A DNA stretch of 64,000 nt from Lonicera japonica (lineage: Eukaryota > Streptophyta > Magnoliopsida > Dipsacales > Caprifoliaceae), in contig CM038470.1 of the NCBI GenBank assembly GCA_021464415.1, forward strand, positions 34,776,099 through 34,840,098, in the 5' to 3' direction. Positions 1 to 10,344 of this stretch are shown in pieces. The first letter of the stretch is position 1; the number at the start of each line of letters is the position of its first letter. A program made the position numbers and the translations under genes. The notes beneath the pieces were generated by a model, which was given only the letters and a program-made list of their open reading frames with translations, searched no databases and was not told where the DNA came from.

Positions 1-919
1 TCAGGACTACTTCAAGCCTTGGAACCGGTAACGAGGTACGAAAGGGAAGGTTTGGGGTACCAACACACTGAAGAAGACGATCAGCAAAAAAGGGGCCGAG
101 GGCATCAGTATCCGAGTTTCAGCTCTCTGAACGGATTCTTTATCAAAGAAGGAGAGGACTTCCCCTTTTGCGGCTTCCAGGAGCCTTGGAGAAACAACAA
201 CGGAGAGAACCTTCCTGGATGGGAAATCTTCTATGAAGAGGACCTCTATATCAAGGAAAACACCGTACACAGCTTCTCTACCAAGTTGACAATCGGGTCG
301 AAGGAAGAAAGTGAAGACAGGAAAGGCGAAGAGGAAGAAATGATCGGAGATCTCTTCGACATCATGGCTCTGGGGGATGATGAGCCAAGAGACGACCCTG
401 TACACTTGATATACGCTGATCCAGACTACCAAAGGGAAGGGGAAAAGAGCGAAATTGTAAGGGTGAGAGATAAGAGTGAGGGTAAGGATAGGAGGGAGTC
501 TCTCTTAAATGAACTTTTTAAACTTTTACCTGTAAATACTATTATCAATGAAGAGAACTCTGTTTTTTTGTTACCCTGTTATTTTTAATTCTGTAATTGC
601 TTATATGGAATTGGAAAGATTGAACGAACACCCTGAACGGGAGGAGCAGCGTATACAAAGCGAGGAAGGAGACACTCTTGTGATTAACCTCGGAATAGAG
701 GAGGAAAGAAGAGAGGTCCGCATTGGGGCAAGCCTAAGTGAGACAGAAAAAGAAGAATTCACACAAACTCTGAAAGAGTATGTGGATGTCTTCGCCTGGT
801 CTTATGCGGATATGCCAGGTTTGAACAGCCAGATAGTCATGCACGAGATACACACCAAGCCAGAATTTAGGCCCGTCAAGCAGAAGCTGAGGAAACTTAC
901 GCCATAATGGTCCTTAAAA

Positions 920-1437
920 GTGAAAGAAGATGTGATGAAACAATTAAGTGTGGGTTTCTTGCGGGTAATCGAATACCCTTCGTGGTTAGCCAACATCGTG
1001 CCTGTTCCAAAAGCTAATGGGAAGGTCCGCATGTGTGTGGATTACCGGGATCCTAACAAAGCTTGTCCGAAGGACGATTTCCCATTGCCCAACATCGATT
1101 TGATAATAGATAACACCGCCAACCATGCCCTGAAGTCATTTGTGGATGGTTTTGCCGGGTATAACCAGATTAAAATGCACCCGGATCACCAGGAAAAAAC
1201 GGCTTTCATCACACCATGGGGAACATACTGCTACACAGTTTGCCATTTGGGCTGAAGAACGCCGGGGCAACCTATCAGAGAGCATCCACCGCTATTTTCC
1301 ACGACATGATCCACAAAGAAGTAGAGGTGTATGTAGACGACATGATAATCAAATCAAAAGAGAGGAAAGGCCATGTACCAGCCTTGCGAGCTTTCTTTGA
1401 TCGGCTCCGCCAATATCAGATGAGACTCAACCCGTAG
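920..1437 (+). other. Reverse transcriptase domain (Tat Pol), frameshifted
   Basis: RT copies the element RNA into DNA. The fingers/palm part is read at 920-1240 and the rest at 1241-1437 in the next frame. Visible are KVRMCVDYRDPNKA, the catalytic aspartate region of motif A (FVDGFAGYNQ), GLKNAGATYQRA and the YVDD box. The frame change falls inside what is normally the (V/M)PFGLKNA motif and looks like loss of one base. A nonsense codon at 1436 follows LNP where the family has a cysteine-containing KC. The catalytic aspartates remain legible, so the inactivation is probably recent. Confidence 0.88.
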
Positions 1438-2204
1438 AAATGTGTGTTCGGGGTAACCAAAGGAAAACTCTTGGGATATGTCGTCAGTAAGAAGGGAATC
1501 GAGGTGGACCCCGCTAAAGTTCAAGCTATCCAAGACATGCCTAAACCTCGTACCGAGAAAGAAGTCCGAGGATTTTTGGGTAATCTGCAGTACATCAGTA
1601 GGTTCATCTCTCAGCTCACTCAGACTTGCGAGCCCATCTTCAAACTCCTGAGGAAATCTTCACCAGGGGAGTGGGACGGCCAGTGCCAAGAAGCTTTTGA
1701 TAGAATCAAAGAATACCTCTCCAAACCCCCAGTGTTAGCCCCGCCCCAGACCGGACTGCCACTAATGTTATACCTAACCGTCACTGATTCGGCTGCGGGA
1801 GCAATGCTAGCCCAGCACCTGACCAATACCCGGAAGGAGCAGGCCATCTATTTCCTCAGCAAAAAGCTGTCCCCGTTTGAGATAAACTACACACCATTGG
1901 AGAAATCGTGTACCGCTCTCGTCTGGGTAACACAGAAACTACGGCACTATATGCTAGTTTTCCCAGTCATCCTGGCATCACGGATCGATCCGTTGAAATA
2001 CCTCTTCGAGAAACCGGCTCTCTCGAACCGAATGGCAAAATGGTTGTTTCTACTCTCCGAATTCGACATCACCTACATGACCCAAAAGGCAGTCAAAGGC
2101 AAGATCATAGCTGATTACCTGGCCCACAATCCGATATTAGGAGACATGCTAGAAGAAGCCGAGTTCCCGGACGAAACCATCATGAACGTCGAGATCGATG
2201 AAGA

Positions 2205-2580
2205 CTGGAAGTTGTACTTTGACGGGGCCGCCAATCGAAATAGAAACAGGATAGGCATCCTGTTAGTTTCTCCGGACCAAACTCACTCCCCGGTATCATA
2301 TCATCTGGACTTTTTCTGCACCAACAACATGGCCGAATATGAAGCATGCATACTCGGGTTAGAGATCGCTCTTCAAAAGGGTATAAAGAGAATACAGGTA
2401 TACGGAGATTCAGCACTAGTGGTCCACCAAGTCCTGAAGGAATAGAAGATTAGAGATGAGAAATTAGTCCCTTACCTCGCCCGACTAGAGGATGTCGCAG
2501 GAAAGTTCGAGCGTGTGGAGTTTTACTATATCCCCAGGTCCCAGAATAGTTTTGCTGACGCATTGGCAACCCTGGCATCT
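2205..2580 (+). other. Second (archaeal-type) RNase H domain of Tat Pol
   Basis: The motif set WKLYFDGAANRN, MAEYEACILGLEIAL, VYGDSALVVHQV and, after a nonsense codon at 2443-2445, FADALATLASM marks an additional RNase H next to the degenerate gypsy RNase H (LMLYLTVTDSAAGAMLAQ at ~1770). The D-E-D-D acidic residues are all visible. A dual RNase H is a hallmark of the Tat lineage and separates this element from Athila and the chromoviruses. Confidence 0.85.
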
Positions 2581-2849
2581 ATGATCGATATTCCGGAGGG
2601 GATGGAAGAAATAACCCTCACGGTACAAAAGAAATCAGGACCCGCGCACTGCATGACCCTTGAGGTAGAAACTGAAAAAAACAGTGACTCGACCGTTTGG
2701 TTTTATGACATCTGGAACCTTCTGAAGAACCACCAGTATCCCGAGGAAACAGACAAGAGAACGCGGGTCACCCTCAGAAGACTAGCATCAGGATTCATAC
2801 TCTGTGCCGGAAGATTATATAAAAGGAACTACGACGGGACTCATCTTCA

Positions 2850-3942
2850 ATGTCTCACCGAAGAAGAATCGGTTAGAATGATGGATCAGATACATGGGGG
2901 CGATTGCGGACCTCATATGAGCGGGCATACACTTGCCCGCAAGATCATCAGGCAAGGGTATTTCTGGTCTACCCTACAAACCGACTGTGCTGACCATCTA
3001 CGCCGTTGTCACAAATGCCAAATCTATGCTAAATCCCAGAAGCTTCCTCCAAAAGAGTTGTACAACATGACTGCTCCCTGGCCTTTCGCAACTTGGGGAA
3101 TCGACGTCATAGGGAAAATCTCGCCCAAAGCCAGCAACGGCCATGAATTCATACTAGTAGCCATCGACTACTTCACCAAATGGGTGGAAGCCGAGTCTTA
3201 CCAGACCCTGGATGCCAGGAAAGTTGCCCGATTCATCAAAAGGAACATTGTCTGCCGATATGGGGTCCCACATGAGATCATCTCAGATAACGGCACCCAC
3301 TTCGAAGGAGATGCTAATACAGTCATGGAGGAATACGGTATCACCCGACACAAATCTTCGCCATATAGACCACAAACCAATGGGGCAGTTGAAGCCGCCA
3401 ACAAAAATTTGAAGAATATCCTAAGCAAGATGACCGACACCTGCCGGGACTGGCCGGAGAAATTACCATATGCATTGTGGGGATATCGCACCACCGAGAG
3501 GGTCTCCACAGGGGCAACCCCGTTCTCTCTTACATACGGGATGGAAGCAGTCCTCCCTGTCGAGTTAGAGGTCCCTTCCCTCAGAGTAATGCTAGAGAAT
3601 CAAGTCAATGAACTGGAGTGGGTCCAGGCACGTTATAACGAGCTAGCCCTATTGGATGAGAAAAGATTGAAAGCAGCATACCACCATCAGGGGTATCAGA
3701 AGAGAATCGCTCGAGCATTTAACTAGAAAGTGAGGACTCGGGGTATCAACGAGAACGATATTGTATTGAAAGAAATTCGAGAACCGGCCAGAGATCCGAG
3801 GGGTAAGTTCGGGCAGAAGTGGACAGGGCCATACATCGTCAAAGAAATCGATACAGGAGGTGCCGCTATACTCACTGATTTGGATGGGCAGTTACTACAT
3901 TCACCAGTCAACATGGATCGACTGAAGAAGTATTATCAATAG
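2850..3942 (+). other. Integrase and C-terminal tail of Tat Pol
   Basis: The integrase joins element DNA to the host chromosome. Visible are the N-terminal zinc-binding HHCC region (IHGGDCGPHMSGHTLARK to RRCHKCQIY), the first catalytic Asp in WGIDVIGKI, the second in IISDNGTHF and the Glu in NGAVEAANKN. The tail after the stop at 3724 (GINENDIVLKEIREPARDPR, KWTGPYIV, HSPVNMDRLKKYY) is the usual gypsy C-terminal module. No chromodomain is visible, as expected for Tat elements. Two nonsense codons break the product. Confidence 0.88.
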
Positions 3943-4165
3943 GTGTGGCATGTAATAAGAACTACGTAAACCTGAGCCCCAACTCAAAACTTTTTGTTCT
4001 TTGTAAAAATCAAAAAGGGGAATGTAGGCAACATGAGAAGTGACTTCAGGCCCGGTTTAAACTTTGTAAATAAATTTATTTCCCGCAAGCAGTCCCTCAT
4101 ATATTATTAAAAGGTGGTTCAGAACACCGAAGGTTACAAAGGAGACATAACAAATACGAAAGAAA
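3943..4165 (+). other. Spacer between pol and the antisense gene
   Basis: This is non-coding DNA between the pol stop and the converging 3' end of the antisense gene. It includes a purine-rich stretch (aaatcaaaaaggggaatg, ~4007-4024). That is a candidate internal polypurine tract, but this is inferred from composition only. Confidence 0.5.
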
Positions 4166-5422
4166 CTAATCCCTAGGGGTTGGCCACACTGGGTCCTCAA
4201 TAGCCAAATCGATCCGAGCTTCATCCAAGATCTGATATGCAAAGACAATGTTATCATCAGTAGCCTCCGTATCCATGAACCGGAACCACTCCATTTGAAA
4301 GGGGTCGTCGATCAGTTCTCCTTCCAGAGATTGCCAGCAAGAGCGGATGATATCAGCCCGGAGGGGCCGGGTAATACCAAAACGGGCATAGTTGAACTGA
4401 CGAGTCAGTCGAGCACGCCACATCCTCTCTACCGATAAAGAAACATGTGGGGTCACAAATTTAGACTCAGAAGAGAAGTTGTTCAGACCAAGGGGAACCT
4501 CCTGAGGAATGTTAAACTGCCGAAAAAGACGCCCAGGGAGATAAAAGGAAGTGAACCAGAGCCCGCGGAGCCGAACGTAGTTCTGACCCCCAGTGCTAAG
4601 TACCATCGCCCTCAACTTCCACCAAGGAATGTTCCACCGGATAGCCCGAAAGTTCTCTGAAAACCATACCGTCCAATCAGAGGAAGACATGGTCAAAGCA
4701 CCAAAGAGAGGCCGATGGAAGAAATGAGTCGGATTGTCGAGCCGAGCTCCGTTGAAACCCACCGATCGAAAGCGCTCTAGCAGCCACATGTATAGCAGAC
4801 GTGGACTCCCCCGGAAAAAGGGCGAGGCCCCCCGTTGAACATCATCAAGACCATTCAGGGTCTCTGCAAGAATGATCGGCACTATAGACTCCCCATTTCT
4901 AGCCTGGTAAATCAGACTCAAGATAGTCGGATCTACACGGGAAGAACCCGTCACCAGCAGCATATCAGAAACCAGGCAAATCAGGGCCGCTGCAGTACGC
5001 CCCACGCCGTAAGAGGCCCTATCTTCATAACGATGAAAGAACCTCACCATTTTATGGAGGTCAAGAAAACCATCGGCAATGAAACCATCACAGGCCGCTT
5101 GGGGAATGGCTAACAGAGCAATTAGCATGTCACGGGGACCGATTTCTTCTATGGGAACTGCCATCGGGAGACAAACATCAGAACGTAACAGCCAAGAGAA
5201 CTCCTCATAGGTCGGGCAGAGCTCATCTAGTCCAAAGCGGAAGAGATGGTCCGCAGGACTCCAGAAATACAAGGCACCTAATAGAAAGGAAAAATCGACG
5301 GGACGATGGCACCAACCCGCTAAAGGACTGAAGGCACCAAAGTTCAGACCATTTTCGGAAGATATCAAAGCATCTCGAGCATTGACATAAGAAAAATCAG
5401 ATTTTGTGCGATAAGAAGACAT
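4166..5422 (-). CDS. Antisense DUF7745/PMD-like protein carried by the Tat element
   Basis: An uninterrupted 418-codon reading frame opposite to pol. The start ATG at 5422-5420 is the first Met after a TATA box at 5470-5463. The N-terminal half holds FRFGLDELCPTYEEFSWLLR, the signature I associate with the plant DUF7745 / aminotransferase-like plant mobile domain group. These domains were taken up by plant retrotransposons and by MULE-type transposons. No signal peptide or membrane segment is evident, and there is no recognisable catalytic motif, so the function is unknown. Antisense ORFs between pol and the 3' LTR are known in Tat elements such as Grande and Retand. The frame is intact although pol is broken. 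Coding identity is firm; the domain name is from memory of the family and less sure. Confidence 0.75.
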   Translation of the reverse strand: MSSYRTKSDFSYVNARDALISSENGLNFGAFSPLAGWCHRPVDFSFLLGALYFWSPADHLFRFGLDELCPTYEEFSWLLRSDVCLPMAVPIEEIGPRDMLIALLAIPQAACDGFIADGFLDLHKMVRFFHRYEDRASYGVGRTAAALICLVSDMLLVTGSSRVDPTILSLIYQARNGESIVPIILAETLNGLDDVQRGASPFFRGSPRLLYMWLLERFRSVGFNGARLDNPTHFFHRPLFGALTMSSSDWTVWFSENFRAIRWNIPWWKLRAMVLSTGGQNYVRLRGLWFTSFYLPGRLFRQFNIPQEVPLGLNNFSSESKFVTPHVSLSVERMWRARLTRQFNYARFGITRPLRADIIRSCWQSLEGELIDDPFQMEWFRFMDTEATDDNIVFAYQILDEARIDLAIEDPVWPTPRD

Positions 5423-5462
5423 TTTTTTGGAAGGTGTGGGGATGAAGGAAGGAAGATGGATG

Positions 5463-5541
5463 TATTTATAGCAAAAAAGAGGGACCTGTACCTGTTTGTC
5501 GCGCTACAAACCCATATCCAGGAGGGATTGTCGCGCGACAA
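5463..5541 (-). promoter_or_regulatory. Promoter of the DUF7745-like antisense gene with palindromes
   Basis: The - strand TATA box TATAAATA is at 5470-5463. Upstream of it lie two copies of the palindrome TTGTCGCGCGACAA: one with a mismatch at 5496-5509 (TTGTCGCGCTACAA) and a perfect one at 5528-5541. The LTR promoter uses the same TATAAATA box and the same palindrome. The expected 5' leader is very short, since the ATG is only about 40 bases below the TATA box. Confidence 0.65.
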
Positions 5542-5542
5542 A

Positions 5543-5860
5543 CTCCTTTGGGGTCACCCTAATTTTGTTCTTTCTACACATAGCAGTCATGATTGCCAAA
5601 AGAATCATTTTTGGATGCTTTCTTGTTCTCACTTTGCTCTTTGTTTACAGGAAAAATATCACTACACTACAAGGTATGGCTTCTAAATCACTGACTCTTA
5701 TATATATATCTTTCACACACAGAGAATAAAAGTATAATCAAACGCAGATAAAGATATTTTATAAATCCTATAAAAAACAGTTTTTAAATATCTGTCTAAA
5801 CATGTCTAAAAATAAATACATATCTGTCCAAAACTAACACTAAATGCAGAAAAGGGAAAG
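5543..5860. other. Spacer between the two antisense genes
   Basis: This AT-rich DNA lies between the promoter of the DUF7745-like gene and the 3' end of the PMD gene. It probably contains the PMD gene 3' untranslated region. No ORF or repeat is evident. Confidence 0.5.
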
Positions 5861-6229
5861 CTAATCTACTCGGGCGCGTTTTGACACGCTCCCACTATCA
5901 CCCGAGCTTTCCTCAGGAGTAAGATCAACGACTGGGACGCTGGGAGCGGGAGGAGCTGCCGCCTGGGAAGGACCCGTAGACTGAACCGGTGCCGTCGGAC
6001 GGATCACCGAAGATCGGGATCGCCTAGAAGTCCGACTGCTACTCCGCCTAGACTCCGACCGAACATGAGAGGAGGTCAGGGGGTCGTCCGGCCGTAAGGA
6101 GACGTCAATAGCCCTCTGATAATCGCGCATGTAGGCCGGAGGGTCTCGACCGACGTACTGGAGCAGGTTCCAGCTGTAAAGATACTGGGCGTGCCAAGCC
6201 CGTAGGTCTGCCACCCGTACACTCACCCG
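5861..6229 (-). CDS. PMD gene exon 5 (terminal)
   Basis: 123 codons including the stop, in phase 0 from the acceptor tctttttaCAG. It begins RVSVRVADLRAWHAQYLYSW and continues through a Ser/Arg-rich basic segment, possibly a nuclear localisation signal, to a C-terminus rich in Ser and acidic residues (DLTPEESSGDSGSVSKRARVD). Confidence 0.7.
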   Translation of the reverse strand, partial: RVSVRVADLRAWHAQYLYSWNLLQYVGRDPPAYMRDYQRAIDVSLRPDDPLTSSHVRSESRRSSSRTSRRSRSSVIRPTAPVQSTGPSQAAAPPAPSVPVVDLTPEESSGDSGSVSKRARVD

Positions 6230-9200
6230 CTGTAAAAAGACATAAGATAAAAGAATCAGCACAGTCAAGATAGATAGATATGGATGTAAAGGTATCAAGA
6301 GGAGTTGAAGAAAGTACCTCGTCATCAGGGCGACCACCCAGATAGTCAAAAGTATCCTCAGGAAGGGGGTACTCCGGGATGGGATATCGACGTAATCCAG
6401 CGCCAACGTAAGAGATGTCCCTGGGGAGTGGGGGTAGATCTACCCACGGAATAGACGTCCCCGCCGGAACACCAGCAGAAGTGGACCCGCCCTCCTCGCG
6501 GATCGGGAACAAGGGAGGCCGGGATGAAGAACCCCCGAAACCTGGAGATCGGGCAGGAGGACCCATGACAGTCGCCGGAAGAGGAGTCAACGTGGCGTAG
6601 GTACGGACCTCCGGAGGATCCACTATGGCCGTCGCCCTCAAAGGAGGTACCCCACTAGAAGGAGTAGCCACCACAGCTGGAGGAGTCCGCCCGAACTGCT
6701 CATAGTCTGCCCCAAGGTCCGCAGGCTCCCAGGACCTCTCAGACAATCCCGCTCTCCCCTCAGCAGCCTCAGCAGCAGCAAAAAGGACCCCCGGAGACAT
6801 AGAAGGGCCGGTGGGAAACTCGAAACCCTCAGTGCGCTGCTCCCTCACAGGTGTCGCCTGAGGCGACGGCTCCGGAACCGCTGTCGCGTCACCTCCCTCG
6901 CCCTCTGGCCGACCACCGCCCTCGGCCGCCGCAGGAACATCCCTCTCTCCCTCAGGATCCTCGTCCTCAGAATCCGAAATGTTGTCCTCTGATCGGGGAC
7001 AGGTGGCAAGTGACCCGGAACTGCCCTAGCTAAATGGGTCTGTCCCCGTATGTAGTTGGGATCACCTCCCAATGCCCGGTACCTCTCATAGAAGACCCGT
7101 CCCCGAGTCCCCTTCGGCTCCCTCATCAGATAACGGGCAGCAAAAACGGGGTAGTCTCCCTCCTCGACGAACGTCTGGAAGCCGAGTCCGTCGACCAAGG
7201 CCTGCACCGTCACCGGATCGATCTCGCCCGTCCGCCTCATCAGAACAGGAGGGAATAATGGAACACGAGGCCACTGGGACGACGTATGCTGGCGAATGAC
7301 CCTCTCGCCCAAGTAGAAGAGAAGGCCGTACTCATCCCGGATAAGCCGCCTAGTCCTCGAGGCGGTCAGGGCGCGGCCATACCCATAATGGGGACTCAGA
7401 TCACCCCAAGGGGCCCACTCAACCTGAAAAGAAAACAAGTTTTTTATTCTCAATAATTTATATGTTCTATCTAACTATCAAAGAGCAAGAGAACTAAAAT
7501 GTTTACCTGCTCCTCCAACAGGTCGTGAACGGCAGCAGCTCCGGTCTCCCGAGTCCGGTATACATAGGGAGCCCGGTAGTTCCCCGCAATGAATCGGCGG
7601 AGAAAAGGAAACTGGTCCTCGTTCTCAACAAGGAGATCCACCTGGGCACGACCCAGGCGGGTATAAGCAACAAACCAGCTCTGAAAAGGAAAGATAAAAG
7701 AAATCAGCAATGATCAACAGGTAATATGTAAAGAACGGAAGCAAGGACAAAAGGACTAAAGTATGTACCTCCCACAACAGAGAAAAGCCCTTGAGGTTCA
7801 GGGCTAAATGGCGAGAGACCTGGTCCATGGCATCATAGAGGACTGCAAGAATGAAGCCTCTCCAGTCATAGTCAAACATGAGGCTGAAGTCCCGAAGATA
7901 GGGCAACCACCAAAGGTGAGCCGTGTCCCCACCACGTGCCTCGAACAAATCATGGAGTGTCAACAGAAGAAGGACGCGGGCATACTGGCGCGCCTCCTGA
8001 CGGGTCATAGGAACCCCTGAAGCAACTAACCAAGCTTTCTCTATGGCTAGCCGCGTAACCAAGACACCCCGAGGAATCGTATCGCCGGAACTCCGCCGCT
8101 CCGGGAACCATCCAAGCGCACTAACGATACCCTCTGCCGTCAGACGCAAAGGGACATCGATCTGAATAGGGACCCCCCCTGAAGGAATCCCGGTCAGAGC
8201 AAAAAGATCGAGGGGTGTCATCATCATCTCACCCCAGCTCCAATGGAAGGTATGAGTAGTATCCCACCAATGGCAAGCCAGTGCTGACACCAAAACTGCC
8301 GCCCTAGAAACCCGCTCTGGGAGGGCGTCGAAGAGGGAGCCAAAAGGAGTCGCAAGAATCAACTCCTGGATAGGGGCCGGTGCCCGTCGCCACTCTGAAG
8401 ATATAGTGTTGGGAGAACCCCAACCCCGGCCAACCCACTGCAGACAAGAGAAAGAGATATTGGGTTATAGGGGTAAATTATATAATTTTCCAAAACCTGA
8501 GGGTACTTTGGTGTAATTATGATAGTTATAGGGCTATAGGGGTAAATTATGTAATTTTCCAAAAACCTGAGGGTACTTTGGTGCAATTATGAGAGTTATA
8601 GGGTTATAGGGGTAAATTATGTAATTTTCCAAAACCTGAGGGTACTTTGGTGTAATTATGAGAGTTATAGGGCTATAGGGGTAAATTATGTAATTTTCTA
8701 AAACCTGAGGGTACTTTGGTGTAATTATGAGAGTTATAGGGCTATAGGGGTAAATTATGTAATTTTCCAAAACCTGAGGGTACTTTGGTGTAATTATGAG
8801 ACTTATAGGGCTATAGGGGTAAATTATGTAATTTTCCAAAACCTGAGGGTACTTTGGTGTAATTATGAGAGTTATAGGGCTATATGGGTAAATTATGTAA
8901 TTTTCCAAAACCTGAGGGTACTTTGGTGTAATTATGAGAGTTATAGGGCTATAGGGGTAAATTATGTAATTTTCCAAAACCTAAGGGTACTTTGGTGTAA
9001 TTATGAGAGTTATAGGGCTATAGGGGTAAATTATGTAATTTTCCAAAACCTAAGGGTACTTTGGTGTAATTATGAGAGTTATAGGGCTATAGGGGTAAAT
9101 TATGTAATTTTCCAAAACCTGAGGGTACTTTGGTGTAATTATGAGACTTATAGGGCTATAGGGGTAAATTATGTAATTTTCCAAAACCTGAGGGTACTTT

Positions 9201-10113
9201 GGTGTAATTATGAGAGTTATAGGGCTATATGGGTAAATTATGTAATTTTCCAAAATCTGAGGGTACTTTGGTGTAATTATGAGAGTTATAGGGCTATAGG
9301 GGTAAATTATGTAATTTTCCAAAACCTAAGGGTACTTTGGTGTAATTATGAGAGTTATAGGGCTATAGGGGTAAATTATGTAATTTTCCAAACCTGAGGG
9401 TACTTTGGTGTAATTATGATGGTTATAGGGCTATAGGGGTAAAGTATGTAATTTTCCAAACTGAGGGTACTTTGGGGTAATTATGATAGTTATAGGGCTA
9501 TAGAGGTAAATTATGTAATTTTCCAAACCTGAGGGTACTTTGGTGTAATTATGAGAGTTATAGGGCTATAGGGGTAAATTATGTAATTTTCCAAAACCTA
9601 AGGGTACTTTGGTGTAATTATGAGAGTTATAGGGCTATAGGGGTAAATTATGTAATTTTCCAAACCTGAGGGTACTTTGGTGTAATTATGAGAGTTATAG
9701 GGCTATAGGGGTAGATTATGTATTTTTCCTAAATCCTAAGAGGTATCACAGGTAAAAGTATGTGTTCGCTAAAAATCGGGCGTTATTCATGGCAGACATG
9801 CATACTAACATTATTGAAAATGAAATACAGGAAACGACAAGAAACAGAACAGATAAAGAAGACATACCAGAGATCGACGGCGAATCTCGTGAGAGACAGG
9901 CTCCAGCAAGAGCCACGGGACATCTAGGACTGGAGCAGCTCGGATAGCATCTCGATAGACCACCGCTCGACCGCGGTTTATCCCATCCTCATCGTACCAA
10001 TCCAAGTCCGCCCAGTCATCATGATGAGGGCTGCAGCGGAGAACGCCCTGAGCGTCAGTGAAGGTGACCTCCTCCTGGTCACCCTCCAGTCTGTCGGGAT
10101 AAGCAGGGTCCAT
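5861..10113 (-). CDS. Five-exon plant mobile domain (PMD) gene, antisense in Tat element
   Basis: A spliced gene on the opposite strand to the retrotransposon. I infer exons 10113-9868, 8437-7769, 7680-7507, 7423-6318 and 6229-5861. Every junction has GT/AG and keeps phase 0: for example CTG|GTATGT, tgtctgCAG|TGG, GAG|GTACAT, cttttCAG|AGC, GAG|GTACTT and tttttaCAG|CGG. Exon 2 carries the PMD hallmark THTFHWSWGEMMMTPLDLFA followed by LTGIP. Exons 2-4 continue the domain, exon 4 ends acidic and Pro/Gly-rich, and exon 5 has a Ser/Arg-rich basic stretch (RRSSSRTSRRSRSS). PMD proteins such as MAIL1/MAIN act in silencing and genome stability; PMDs also occur in MULEs and gypsy elements. Exon 4 is 1106 nt, one short of a multiple of three, and the frame visibly changes near 6980-7030, so this copy is probably broken there. 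Confidence 0.75.
6318..7423 (-). CDS. PMD gene exon 4, with a probable one-base loss
   Basis: It starts VEWAPWGDLSPHYGYGR and carries the last PMD segment. After about position 7030 the likely coding frame switches to the next one, reading NISDSEDEDPEGERD and then a Pro/Gly-rich linker to FDYLGGRPDDE at the donor GAG|GTACTT. The exon length of 1106 (3x369 minus 1) fits loss of one base. The alternative, an extra intron, would be only about 40 bases, too short for plants. Confidence 0.65.
7507..7680 (-). CDS. PMD gene exon 3
   Basis: 58 codons in phase 0 (SWFVAYTRLGRAQVD through DLLEEQ). It is bounded by the acceptor ctttccttttCAG and the donor CAG|GTAAAC. The flanking introns are about 88 and 83 bases, normal for short plant introns. 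Confidence 0.72.
7769..8437 (-). CDS. PMD gene exon 2 (core of the plant mobile domain)
   Basis: 223 codons in phase 0. It contains the tryptophan-rich PMD core CHWWDTTHTFHWSWGEM and the following LFALTGIPSGG, the most conserved segment of the family. It is preceded by a long pyrimidine tract and CAG acceptor at 8440-8438 and ends at the donor GAG|GTACATAC. Confidence 0.8.
8460..9735. repeat. 69-bp minisatellite, about 18 copies, in intron 1 of the PMD gene
   Basis: The unit contains gggctataggggtaaatt and ggtactttggtgtaattatg. Successive copies are exactly 69 bases apart (for example 8704 and 8773). Copies differ by single bases, mainly gag/aag, ata/aga and a few one-base losses at the right end. 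Since 69 is a multiple of three, a - strand frame stays open for long stretches (repeating ENYIIYPYSPIT). The array is inside an intron bounded by good splice sites, so that frame is most likely a by-product. Confidence 0.92.
9868..10113 (-). CDS. PMD gene exon 1
   Basis: 82 codons starting at the ATG at 10113 (MDPAYPDRLEG). The segment is strongly acidic (DDWADLDWYDEDG). It ends exactly on a codon at a consensus donor CTG|GTATGT. The reading frame is open further upstream, but the TATA box at 10259-10253 and the translated palindromes there show that the upstream part is promoter and leader. Confidence 0.7.
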
Positions 10114-10252
10114 CAGGTATAGGAAGGATATATGAAGAAGGCCGGAAAAGTCAAAAACGCGACAGAGCTTCCGCGCTAGGAACAAGAGAGAAGGAGAGTT
10201 AGAGAGAGAAAGAGAAAGGAGAGAATGAGGTGGAATGAGCTCAGCAGGAGGC

Positions 10253-10336
10253 TTATATAGTGGGTCAGTTTGTCGCGCGACAAATGGCCACATTGTCGCG
10301 CGACAAAGGGCTCCCCACCGAAGTGTCGCGCGACAA
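10253..10336 (-). promoter_or_regulatory. PMD gene promoter: TATA box and three palindromes
   Basis: The - strand TATA box TATATAA is at 10259-10253. The palindrome TTGTCGCGCGACAA is at 10270-10283 and 10293-10306, with a one-base variant at 10323-10336. The nearest palindrome lies 10 bases above the TATA box. Transcription would begin near 10225, giving a leader of roughly 110 bases to the ATG at 10113. Confidence 0.65.
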
Positions 10337-10344
10337 TCTCCCAT

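Larger units (their letters stand above)
1..3942 (+). pseudogene. Decayed pol of a Tat-lineage Ty3/gypsy retrotransposon
   Basis: This is the pol region of an LTR retrotransposon that copied itself through RNA. The first ~590 bases read as the linker after the protease (PGWEIFYEEDL at ~225-255). RT follows, with VDYRDPNKACPKDDFPLP (~1036-1090), the FVDGFAGYNQIKMHP motif A and YVDDMIIKS (~1330-1356). Next come the gypsy RNase H, a second archaeal-type RNase H, integrase and a C-terminal basic tail ending at 3942. Breaks seen: a frame change between ~540 and 610, a stop at 905-907, a one-base loss near 1240 just before PFGLKNAGATYQR, and stops at 1436-1438, 2443-2445 and 3724-3726. From 1216 on all pieces share one frame. 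Two RNase H domains and antisense ORFs downstream are typical of the Tat clade. The protease, gag and 5' LTR lie left of the window. The copy cannot encode a full Pol. Confidence 0.93.

Noticed and set aside
7021..7062. A fifth intron in the PMD gene between gggag|gtgatc and a tag acceptor
   Set aside because: It would be about 40 bases, below the usual minimum for plant introns; a one-base loss explains the frame change better.
8534..9322. Open - strand frames encoding a repeating ENYIIYPYSPIT peptide
   Set aside because: They are by-products of a 69-bp tandem repeat inside an intron; no start context or domain supports a protein.
8460..9735. CRISPR-like array
   Set aside because: The whole unit repeats without unique spacers and the context is a plant retrotransposon.
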